From positions 17,908 through 81,907 of the forward strand of contig JAZDFQ010000006.1 of assembly GCA_043807765.1 (NCBI GenBank): a DNA stretch of 64,000 nucleotides. Direction: 5' to 3'. The notes under the pieces are model-generated. The model had not been told where the DNA came from, made no database searches, and saw only the letters and a list, made by a program, of their open reading frames with translations. Each line of letters opens with the position of its first letter. Position 1 is the first letter of the stretch. This document shows, piece after piece, positions 1 to 7,609 of this stretch. The DNA is from Stygiobacter sp043807765. GTDB lineage: Bacteria > Bacteroidota > Ignavibacteria > Ignavibacteriales > Melioribacteraceae. Made by a program: the position numbers and the translations under genes.

Positions 1-2337
1 AAAAATTATGAACCTCTTTACTCATTCGTTCCCGTTGATAAACGTGCATGGTATGTTATTCCGGGAAGTTTTGTAAGTACTGAAGATGGTTCCGGCGTTG
101 TACATATTGCTCCGGCGTTTGGTGCGGACGATTACGAAGTATCGAAAAAGTTTGATTTACCTTTTGTTCAACCGGTAACAAAGAGCGGAAGATTTACCGA
201 TCAAGTAACTCCTTTTGCCGGAAGACTTGTTAAGACAATTCAATTCCAGACACATGAAGAGAAAGGTGTTGATCCGGATGTACTTCGCGATTTGAAAGAA
301 CGCGGTTTAATCTATCGCGCCGGTAACGATTACAAACACTCCTATCCGCACTGCTGGCGCTGCGATAATCCGCTTATCTATTATGCTCGCGATAGCTGGT
401 ACATTCGCACAACAGAAATTGCTCAAAAGATGATTGAGCTTAACAAAACAATTAATTGGTGTCCGCCGGAAGTTGGTGCCGGTCGTTTTGGCAACTGGCT
501 AGAGGATAATAAAGATTGGTCACTTTCCAGAGATAGATATTGGGGAACGCCGCTTCCTATTTGGCTTAATGAAGATGGTGAAATGCATATGGTTGGTTCT
601 ATTGCAGATCTGAAAGAAGGATTTGTAGAAAGAGACGGTAATAGAGTTTCAGTAAAAGATTTGCCGGTTGAAGAAATTGATCTCCACAAACCTTTTGTTG
701 ATGGTGTTAAGTTTGAAAAGAATGGTAAAATTTTTACACGTACACCGGAATTGATTGACGTTTGGTACGATAGCGGTTCTATGCCTTTTGCTCAATGGCA
801 TTATCCTTTTGAGAACAAAGAAATTTTCGAAGCTAATTTCCCTTCCGATTTTATTTGCGAAGGAATCGATCAGACGCGCGGCTGGTTCTATACACTTCAT
901 GCAATTTCCACAATGGTATTTGGAAAAGTTGCTTACAAGAATCTTATTGTTAATGAGCTGATTCTTGATAAGAGTGCACAGAAGATGTCTAAATCAAAGG
1001 GCAATGTTGTTGATCCATTCTTGATGTTTGATAAATATGGCGTAGATGCGACACGCTGGTATCTTGTAACAACAAGTCCTCCTTGGAAGCCTACACTGTT
1101 TGATGAAGAGGGAATTGTTGAAGTTCAGAGAAAATATTTTGGAACTTTAGTTAACACGTATAATTTCTTTGTGCTCTATGCTAACATTGATAAATTTGAT
1201 TTTAGTGAAGCTCAAATTCCTTATGAAGAAAGACCGGAAATTGACCGATGGATTATCTCTAAGCTGCATTCGCTTGTTAAAGAATACCGTGAGCTGATGG
1301 AGAATTATGATGTAACAAAAGCTGCACGTCAAGTTTCCAGCTTTACTATAGACCAGCTTTCCAACTGGTATGTTCGCAGAAGCAGAAGAAGATTCTGGAA
1401 ATCGGAAATAAATAAAAACAAACTCTCCGCTTACCAGACATTATTCGAATGTTTGTTGACGGTTTCAAAGCTTACAGCTCCATTTGCTCCATTTATTTCT
1501 GAAGAGTTGTATTTGAATCTGAATAAAGTTGCCAAACGCGATGAGCATGAGTCGGTTCATCTTGCGTTAATTCCGGAACCTACTTTCTTGGATGCTGAAC
1601 TTGAAGCTAAAATGGATGTTGCTCAGAGAGTTGTTTCGCTGACGCGTGCAATTCGTGCTAAGAATAATCTTAAAGTTCGTCAGCCATTGTTAAAAATGAT
1701 GGTTGCAGTTGATAAGAGCAAGCGCGAAGCTCTTCAAAAAATGGAAGATGTAATTCTTGAGGAAGTTAATATCAAAGAATTGAATGTCTTGGAAGATGAT
1801 TCCGCAATTGTAAATAAATCCGCCAAAGCTAACTTCAAAGTAATTGGTAAAAAATATGGCAAGTTGGTTAAGTCGCTTGCAAACGCTATAAAAGATCTCG
1901 ATAAAGCTGCAATTGTTGCGCTCGAAAAAACAAATGAATATGAACTGGTAGTTGAAGGGGAGAATGTGAAAATCTCCCGTGAAGATGTCGAAATTATTAG
2001 TCACGAGATTGAAGGCTGGCTTGTTGAAACTGAAGAAGGTGTTACTGTTGCAGTCGATACTGAACTAACAGAAAACCTTATTGCAGAAGGTTATGCCCGC
2101 GAATTCGTGAACCGGGTTCAGAATATGAGAAAAGACGCCGGCTTCGATGTAATCGACAGAATTAAAGTATCAATTTCCGGCGATGAAAAAATTATCACTT
2201 TTGTAAATCAGTTTAATGATTATATTGCGAATGAAGTATTGGCAGATCAAATTATTTTTAATGAGAACGTCGAAGGCTTCAAACAAGAATTTAAGATTGG
2301 CGATTATAATTGCACAATTACAGTTTTGAAATCATAG
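1..2337 (+). CDS. ileS: Isoleucyl-tRNA synthetase, 5'-truncated by the window edge
   Basis: Charges tRNA-Ile with isoleucine in the cytoplasm. The frame is open from base 1, so the N-terminus with the HIGH motif lies outside the window; about 778 codons remain. The visible part begins in the CP1 editing domain (GSGVVHIAP, then GADDYE, around bases 94-140). It continues through the class I catalytic half with KMSKS at 982-996 and an anticodon-binding helical bundle. The C-terminus has no FPG...CxRC zinc element. Instead it carries the AREFVNRVQNMRKDAGF segment typical of eukaryote-like (type 2) IleRS, which I infer to be this protein's type. The DksA-like gene follows after 27 bp, with lspA behind it. 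Confidence 0.97.
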   Translation, partial: KNYEPLYSFVPVDKRAWYVIPGSFVSTEDGSGVVHIAPAFGADDYEVSKKFDLPFVQPVTKSGRFTDQVTPFAGRLVKTIQFQTHEEKGVDPDVLRDLKERGLIYRAGNDYKHSYPHCWRCDNPLIYYARDSWYIRTTEIAQKMIELNKTINWCPPEVGAGRFGNWLEDNKDWSLSRDRYWGTPLPIWLNEDGEMHMVGSIADLKEGFVERDGNRVSVKDLPVEEIDLHKPFVDGVKFEKNGKIFTRTPELIDVWYDSGSMPFAQWHYPFENKEIFEANFPSDFICEGIDQTRGWFYTLHAISTMVFGKVAYKNLIVNELILDKSAQKMSKSKGNVVDPFLMFDKYGVDATRWYLVTTSPPWKPTLFDEEGIVEVQRKYFGTLVNTYNFFVLYANIDKFDFSEAQIPYEERPEIDRWIISKLHSLVKEYRELMENYDVTKAARQVSSFTIDQLSNWYVRRSRRRFWKSEINKNKLSAYQTLFECLLTVSKLTAPFAPFISEELYLNLNKVAKRDEHESVHLALIPEPTFLDAELEAKMDVAQRVVSLTRAIRAKNNLKVRQPLLKMMVAVDKSKREALQKMEDVILEEVNIKELNVLEDDSAIVNKSAKANFKVIGKKYGKLVKSLANAIKDLDKAAIVALEKTNEYELVVEGENVKISREDVEIISHEIEGWLVETEEGVTVAVDTELTENLIAEGYAREFVNRVQNMRKDAGFDVIDRIKVSISGDEKIITFVNQFNDYIANEVLADQIIFNENVEGFKQEFKIGDYNCTITVLKS

Positions 2338-2364
2338 GATTTTAATTGAACGGTGGAGGCATTA

Positions 2365-3006
2365 ATGGCTAAGAAAGCTGTTAAAAAAACTACAACAAAA
2401 AAACCTGCTGCAAAGCCAAAAGCAGTTAAGAAAACCGTTAAGGCAAAAGTAGCAAGCAAACCAAAAAAAGTTGTTACAGCAAAAACTGCTAAAAAGGAAG
2501 CTGTAAAAGCAAAGCCGGTTGAAAAAAAGAAAGCTCCGGCTAAACCTTCTAAACGCAATCACGTTGAAGTTATTTCTCCAACGAAAAAAGTTAGGAAGAT
2601 TCAAGGGTATTCGCGTAAGGATCTCGAGGAATTCAAAAAAGTAATCCTAGAGAAACGAAATGAAATAATTGAGCAGCTCCAAGTTCTTAAAGATCAGATG
2701 ATGGACCCGACTACCGGTCAGTATGTAAATGAAAATTCTCCATATTCATTGCATATGGCTGAACAAGGTACCGACGCTATGGAGCGTGAGAAATTATATC
2801 TTTGGGCTCAGCGCGAAAACAAATTTCTTGGTTACCTCGATGACGCTCTTCAGCGGATCGAAAATGGTACATATGGAATTTGTATAGAGTGTATAGATGA
2901 ACCGCAAAATCTTTGCGCTACTTGTCCATTAGTTCCAAAAGAAAGATTAATGGCAGTTCCGCATACTCAGCATTGCCTTCAAGTTAAACAGAAAATGAAA
3001 TCGTAA
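2365..3006 (+). CDS. DksA/TraR-family zinc-finger protein with Lys/Ala-rich tail
   Basis: Probable RNA polymerase secondary-channel regulator of the DksA/TraR family. I place the start at the ATG at 2365, because GGTGGAGG just upstream is a strong ribosome site; a GTG at 2353 lies inside that site. Residues 1 to about 65 are a basic Lys/Ala/Pro tract resembling histone H1 or AlgP tails. A coiled-coil region (about 75-165) with the GTDAMERE tip follows, then a C-terminal cysteine cluster. The cysteines are unusual: CIEC, then CATC seven residues later, then RL.AVPHTQHC, where the usual last CxxC reads CLQV. The gene lies between ileS and lspA, 12 bp before lspA, and is likely cotranscribed with both. 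Confidence 0.88.
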   Translation: MAKKAVKKTTTKKPAAKPKAVKKTVKAKVASKPKKVVTAKTAKKEAVKAKPVEKKKAPAKPSKRNHVEVISPTKKVRKIQGYSRKDLEEFKKVILEKRNEIIEQLQVLKDQMMDPTTGQYVNENSPYSLHMAEQGTDAMEREKLYLWAQRENKFLGYLDDALQRIENGTYGICIECIDEPQNLCATCPLVPKERLMAVPHTQHCLQVKQKMKS

Positions 3007-3018
3007 GGACTCGGAATC

Positions 3019-3696
3019 TTGGCTGTTCTTTATATATCTCTATTTATCGTTTTGCTGGATCAGCTGACGAAATTTTTAGTTAAGGGAGGAACAATTCCTC
3101 TCTTAAATCTTCATGTTCAAGGAATGGATTACGGAAACAGCATTAATGTCTTTGGAGATTATTTTAAACTTACTTTTGTAGAAAATCCGGGACTCGCATT
3201 CGGAATAGATGTAAACGAAACTTCAAAGTTGTTTCTCTCTCTTTTCTCGTTAGTTGCAAGCATTGGAATTCTTTATTACATCTATAAATCAAAAGAACAG
3301 AAGCTTATTGTTAGAATCGCCCTTGCTTGCATACTAGGCGGTGCTGTAGGCAATTTGATTGATAGAACTTTCTACGGTGTTTTTTACGGTTACGCGCCTA
3401 TCTTCTACGGAAAAGTAGTCGATTTCTTCAATGCAGATTTTTTTGATTTCACTATCTTTGGCAGAACCTACGACCGTTTTCCGATCTTTAATATTGCAGA
3501 TTCGGCTGTTACTATTGGCGTAGCACTTCTTATCATTTTCCACAGAAGTGTAGATGAGAAAAAAGAGTCGCCGATTCAACCGGAAGGAACATCTGTAGTT
3601 GAAACTAAGCAGACAGAAGTTGTACAAGAACAAATTCCGTTAGAAAGCATTTCGCAAAATAAAGATGTGCTTAATTCTTCTGATAAAGAGATGTAA
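3019..3696 (+). CDS. lspA: Lipoprotein signal peptidase (signal peptidase II)
   Basis: Inner-membrane aspartyl protease that removes signal peptides from prolipoproteins after diacylglyceryl transfer. It starts at TTG 3019, preceded by AAGGACTCGG. Several hydrophobic segments are visible. The two conserved blocks are present: GNLIDR with catalytic Asp near residue 115, and FNIADSAVTIG with catalytic Asp near 161. At 225 residues it is longer than most family members, because a polar Glu/Gln-rich tail of about 45 residues follows the last membrane segment. Its substrates probably include the many lipobox proteins in this window (for example at 12278, 17160, 20723, 22516, 40068, 41185 and 48702). 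Confidence 0.95.
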   Translation: MAVLYISLFIVLLDQLTKFLVKGGTIPLLNLHVQGMDYGNSINVFGDYFKLTFVENPGLAFGIDVNETSKLFLSLFSLVASIGILYYIYKSKEQKLIVRIALACILGGAVGNLIDRTFYGVFYGYAPIFYGKVVDFFNADFFDFTIFGRTYDRFPIFNIADSAVTIGVALLIIFHRSVDEKKESPIQPEGTSVVETKQTEVVQEQIPLESISQNKDVLNSSDKEM

Positions 3697-3717
3697 TTTG
3701 TTTTTAAGAAGTTTCAT

Positions 3718-3808
3718 GGCTAAAGCCTCCCATGTTTAAGTTTTCTAAAACCCCGCCATTAATGGCGGGGTTAAAAACCGGCCTCATTCACTACTTGGGC
3801 TTTAGCCC
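3718..3808. repeat. Intergenic palindromic repeat (GGCTTTAGCC arms, CCCC-GGGG core)
   Basis: A nested inverted-repeat element lies between lspA and rluD. The centre is a perfect 24-nt palindrome (3749-3772; core CCCCGCCATT and its complement). It is flanked by GGCTAAAGCC at 3718-3727 and GGGCTTTAGCCC at 3797-3808, which are inverted copies of each other. A related arrangement occurs at 44630-44718. It resembles REP/MITE-type elements. No transposase is nearby. Confidence 0.8.
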
Positions 3809-3851
3809 CACTAATTAATCTAAGAACAGAATTAGAGTACAAAGTTTATTC

Positions 3852-4841
3852 ATGGCGAAGATAGTAACAGAAAAGAAAATAAGGATTGCTATTCCGGAGG
3901 GGAAGAAGAAAGAAAGAATAGATGTGTTCCTTGCTAATTCTGTTGAAAATGCCACACGCTCCCGCATTCAAAAACTAATTAAGTTTGGCGGCGTAACTGC
4001 AAACGGTATAGTTGTAAAACCAAATTATCAAGTTTGTCCTAACGATGTTATTGATCTTACAATTCCAACCAATCCTAGACCGGATGAAACCGAAGCTGAA
4101 GATATTCCTCTCGATATCGTTTACGAAGATCCATATTTGCTAGTAGTAAATAAAGCGGCTGGAATGGTAGCTCATCCCTCGCTAGGAAATTATACCGGCA
4201 CACTTGTCAATGCTCTTCTCCATTACACTAAGCAGCTCAGTGAGTTTAATGATGATTCAACCCGTCCCGGAATTGTTCATCGAATTGATAAAGAGACGAG
4301 CGGCTTGCTGTTAATCGCAAAGGACGAATGGACTCACGCTCAGCTTGCTAAGCAGTTTTATCATCACACAATTGATAGAGAATACTGGGCGGTCTGCTGG
4401 GGAAGATTCAAGCAGCAGAAAGGGGAGATCGTCGGCAATATTGCTAGGTCAACAAAAGACAGAAAAATATTTACCGTTAGCGAAATAGAAGGAAAGCATG
4501 CCCACACTTTTTATGAAGTGATTGAAGAATTTGATTTTACTTCATTAGTCAAATTAAAATTAAAGACCGGAAGAACTCATCAGATTCGCGTTCACCTTAA
4601 TCACGTTCATCATCCAATCTTTGGCGATCCAACCTATGGCGGCAGAAAAATTGCATACGGTTTGGAATTGCCTAAAATAAAAGCACGGGTAGAAAACTTA
4701 CTTGAAATAATGAAGAGGCAAGCGCTACATGCTAAAACATTGGGCTTTCTTCATCCCCACACTAAAGAAAGAGTTTTTCTGGAATCAGAATTGCCGGAAG
4801 ACTTTACAGAGTTGTTGTCTAAGCTCAAAATAAATTCTTAG
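3852..4841 (+). CDS. rluD: RluD-type 23S rRNA pseudouridine synthase
   Basis: Converts uridines in 23S rRNA to pseudouridine; RluD itself acts on helix 69. An N-terminal S4 RNA-binding domain (about residues 15-75) precedes the RluA-family catalytic domain. The active-site motif HRIDKETSG contains the catalytic Asp, and RTHQIRVHL is the second family signature. The length of 329 residues is normal. Assignment to RluD rather than another RluA-family member rests on the S4 domain and overall length. It is convergent with hydF, 12 bp away. Confidence 0.9.
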   Translation: MAKIVTEKKIRIAIPEGKKKERIDVFLANSVENATRSRIQKLIKFGGVTANGIVVKPNYQVCPNDVIDLTIPTNPRPDETEAEDIPLDIVYEDPYLLVVNKAAGMVAHPSLGNYTGTLVNALLHYTKQLSEFNDDSTRPGIVHRIDKETSGLLLIAKDEWTHAQLAKQFYHHTIDREYWAVCWGRFKQQKGEIVGNIARSTKDRKIFTVSEIEGKHAHTFYEVIEEFDFTSLVKLKLKTGRTHQIRVHLNHVHHPIFGDPTYGGRKIAYGLELPKIKARVENLLEIMKRQALHAKTLGFLHPHTKERVFLESELPEDFTELLSKLKINS

Positions 4842-4853
4842 GATTCTAAAACT

Positions 4854-6074
4854 CTATTTCAAGCCATTCCACGCAGAAATAGCTTCGTCAAACGGTTCCA
4901 GCGCACGGGGAACAGCGCCATGCATATAAGATATCGCGACTCCATAATTTACAATTGGAACGCCAACGTACTTAGCTTGCTTAATTCGCTGCTGCATCAT
5001 TCTGCGTGTAAGCATGCAGCCACCGCAATGAATTATCAATTTGTACTCGGAAAGGTTTTCCGGGTAATCGTGGCCATTCACACCATCAATTGTTAAATCT
5101 TTTTTTGTATGATTACGCAGCCATCGTGGAATTTTTACTTTACCTATATCATCTTCTTGCGCGTGATGGGAACATGCCTCGGCAACTAAAACCTTATCGC
5201 CATTCTGTAGTTCTTCAATTCTTCTTAATCCTTTTACATATTCCGGTAAATCCCCTTTGTAGCGCGCCATCAATATCGAAAATGTTGTAAGAAGAATTTC
5301 ATCCGGTACATCTGCCGCTACACGCATAATTGCCTGGCTGTCTGTTACAACCAATTTGGGAGGATTAGCAAGTTTGCTCAGAGCCGAGCGTAGTTCTTTA
5401 TCTTTTGCTACAACAACTATTGCATCAACATCTAAAGATTCTCTTATAGTTTGCACTTGCGGCATTATTAATCTTCCCTTTGGCGCTCCAAGATCGATAG
5501 GAACAACAAGTACAATAACATCATGCTGCTTTAACAAATCCCCAACCAGCGGAATTTCCTCATCACTCGGCAAAAGTTTTACTATTTTTTCTTTTAGTTG
5601 GTAAATACCTTCATCTGTAACGCAAGAGACAGCGTGAAACTTAACTTCGTTTGCATTCAACTCCTCTACTAGCTCGTAATTAATTCCTAATTCGGATTTG
5701 TTAATTACTGCTAGGAATGGAATTTCAAGTTGCTTTAAGTGGTCAATTGAATATCTCTCTCGCTGACTTAGGTTTGACTGGGAATCCAAAACCAGAAGCG
5801 CAAAGTCAGATTCTGAAATAACCTTTACAGTTTTACTTATTCTCTTTTCACCTAGTTCGCCTACATCATCTATACCGGCAGTATCAATTAAAACAACCGG
5901 GCCAAATGGAAGAAGCTCCATTGCTTTGCGAACGGGGTCGGTTGTAGTACCGGGTGTGTCGCTTACAATAACCAAATCTTGCCCAATGATTTTATTCATC
6001 AAAGAAGATTTCCCAACATTTCTCTGCCCTATAAAGGCTATATGTATTCTTTCTGCTTGTGCTACTTTACTCAA
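4854..6074 (-). CDS. hydF: [FeFe]-hydrogenase maturation GTPase HydF
   Basis: HydF is the scaffold on which the 2Fe subcluster of the [FeFe]-hydrogenase H-cluster is completed before delivery to HydA. An N-terminal Era/TrmE-like GTPase domain shows GQRNVGKSS (P-loop), DTPGTTTDP, DTAG and NKSE. A dimerisation domain follows. The C-terminal cluster-binding region has CSHH and, about 50 residues later, HCGGC, matching the HydF iron-sulfur motif (CxHx46-53HCxxC). It overlaps the upstream aspA by 8 bp, so the two are translationally coupled. The radical-SAM partners HydE and HydG and the hydrogenase itself are not in this window. Confidence 0.96.
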   Translation of the reverse strand: MSKVAQAERIHIAFIGQRNVGKSSLMNKIIGQDLVIVSDTPGTTTDPVRKAMELLPFGPVVLIDTAGIDDVGELGEKRISKTVKVISESDFALLVLDSQSNLSQRERYSIDHLKQLEIPFLAVINKSELGINYELVEELNANEVKFHAVSCVTDEGIYQLKEKIVKLLPSDEEIPLVGDLLKQHDVIVLVVPIDLGAPKGRLIMPQVQTIRESLDVDAIVVVAKDKELRSALSKLANPPKLVVTDSQAIMRVAADVPDEILLTTFSILMARYKGDLPEYVKGLRRIEELQNGDKVLVAEACSHHAQEDDIGKVKIPRWLRNHTKKDLTIDGVNGHDYPENLSEYKLIIHCGGCMLTRRMMQQRIKQAKYVGVPIVNYGVAISYMHGAVPRALEPFDEAISAWNGLK

Positions 6075-7476
6075 TTTTAATTCCTAGGTCTTTTGATATT
6101 AAATTCAGCAGTTCATTTTCATCAAGAAGCTTGCTTTTCATTAATGCTTTCAAGAAGGGGATTTTATTCGCTTCGGCATATTTTACTAACTCTTGTATTG
6201 TTTCATATCCGAATGAAGTTATTAGCGAAGCCGCAATTGCAGTAGAGTTCATCAGATTTTCTTTGCATCTCTCTTTGTTGGCAGAAATTCCATTAATGCA
6301 TTTCTCAGTCAAATTGATGTTGGAATCGCGAAGCATAGAAAACGATTTCAAAAATGTATGAGCAATCAAAGGCATAAAGGCGTTCAGTTCCAAATTCCCG
6401 CCCGAAACAAGATTTGAAATAATTACATCGTTCCCTTTAACCAGTTCACAAATCTGAATTGCGTTTTCAAGAATTACCGGATTTACTTTCCCCGGCATAA
6501 TGCTTGAGCCCGCTTGCATTGGGGGCAAATTAATTTCTCCAATACCGCCACTTGGTCCGCTGGACATAAAGCGTAGGTCGTTACACATTTTTATTATCGA
6601 TGTTGCGCCGGCTTTTACAATTCCATGTACTTCAACAAAAACATCTAAATTTTGCGTAGCATCAATTAAATCTTCGCTTTTGGCGATGGGCAACTTTGTA
6701 ATTTTTTTAAGAATCCCGTTAACATTTAGAACATACTCTCTAGATGTTGCAATAGAATTTCCTACTGCGGTACCACCAAGATTAACAGATCGAAGTCGCT
6801 CTTCGGCATTGTATAAACGCCACCTATCTCGCGCAAATGCTTGTGCGTAAGCTCCAAATTCTTGTCCGAGCGTAATTGGAACTGCATCTTGAAATTGTGT
6901 TCGTCCAATCTTAATAACCGTTCTAAACTCCTCTTCTTTCTTTTGCAGAGAGTTTTGCAATTGAGCAAAAGAATCTTGAAGCTCTCTAAGCAGATAAATA
7001 CTTGCAATGCGCAGCGCAGTTGGATAAGTATCGTTTGTAGATTGGCTCATATTTACATCATCAAGAGGGTGTATATGGGCGTAATCGCCAAACTCTTTGC
7101 CAATATTTTTAAGAGCGGTATTGGCAATAATCTCGTTTATATTCATATTCAATGAAGTGCCTGCACCGCCCTGGTATGGGTCGACAACAACCTTTTCATA
7201 AATGCTTAAGAGATTTCCTTTTACACAAGCTTCTGTTTCGGCTAACAATTCAGTGATGGCTTCTTCAATAGGGGAATATTTTTCTTTGAAGAGTAAGCCG
7301 CACTTGTAATTTGTTTCTGCGGCGGCAAGCTTAACTTGTAAAAAACCTTTTATTAGGTATGGATGTATTCTCTCTCCGGAATGCGGGAAGTTATTCAAAC
7401 TTCGCATGGAGTGAATGCCATAAACTGCTTCATCCGGAATTTCGAGTACGCCAAGAGAATCTTTTTCTATTCGCAT
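6067..7476 (-). CDS. aspA: Aspartate ammonia-lyase (fumarase/aspartase family)
   Basis: Converts L-aspartate to fumarate and ammonia. It is 469 residues long, the usual size, with the superfamily signature GSSIMPGKVNP and the upstream QSTNDTYPTA and GRTQFQDAVP blocks expected of aspartases and fumarases. Aspartase rather than fumarase is favoured by the sequence pattern and by linkage to hydF; genes annotated aspA are common in hydrogenase-maturation clusters. Its 3' end overlaps hydF by 8 bp. Ammonia release may serve synthesis of the dithiomethylamine bridge of the H-cluster; that is inference. A terminator upstream (7534-7572) insulates it from the cytochrome gene. Confidence 0.9.
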   Translation of the reverse strand: MRIEKDSLGVLEIPDEAVYGIHSMRSLNNFPHSGERIHPYLIKGFLQVKLAAAETNYKCGLLFKEKYSPIEEAITELLAETEACVKGNLLSIYEKVVVDPYQGGAGTSLNMNINEIIANTALKNIGKEFGDYAHIHPLDDVNMSQSTNDTYPTALRIASIYLLRELQDSFAQLQNSLQKKEEEFRTVIKIGRTQFQDAVPITLGQEFGAYAQAFARDRWRLYNAEERLRSVNLGGTAVGNSIATSREYVLNVNGILKKITKLPIAKSEDLIDATQNLDVFVEVHGIVKAGATSIIKMCNDLRFMSSGPSGGIGEINLPPMQAGSSIMPGKVNPVILENAIQICELVKGNDVIISNLVSGGNLELNAFMPLIAHTFLKSFSMLRDSNINLTEKCINGISANKERCKENLMNSTAIAASLITSFGYETIQELVKYAEANKIPFLKALMKSKLLDENELLNLISKDLGIKIE

Positions 7477-7533
7477 AACACCAAAAAATTATCTGTTCAA
7501 ATATATCAAAAAGGGGAGTAAGAGAATTGGGCA

Positions 7534-7572
7534 TAAAAAAACCCGATCCGCTTTCAACGAACCGGGTTTTTC
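7534..7572 (-). terminator. Intrinsic terminator downstream of the multiheme cytochrome gene
   Basis: The inverted repeat AAACCCG...CGGGTTT (with an extra central GATCC/AACC part) has A/T runs on both sides. On the minus strand it forms a G+C stem followed by a T tract, 38 bp past the cytochrome stop codon and before the aspA start. Confidence 0.75.
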
Positions 7573-7609
7573 TAATTACTCAATACTAAGTACTAGATAC
7601 TATCTAACA

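Noticed and set aside
2353..2364. GTG start for the DksA-like gene at 2353
   Set aside because: The GTG lies within the GGTGGAGG ribosome site that fits the ATG at 2365.
4854..6074. Era/TrmE/EngA-type tRNA or ribosome GTPase
   Set aside because: The C-terminal CSHH...HCGGC cluster motif and aspA linkage identify HydF.
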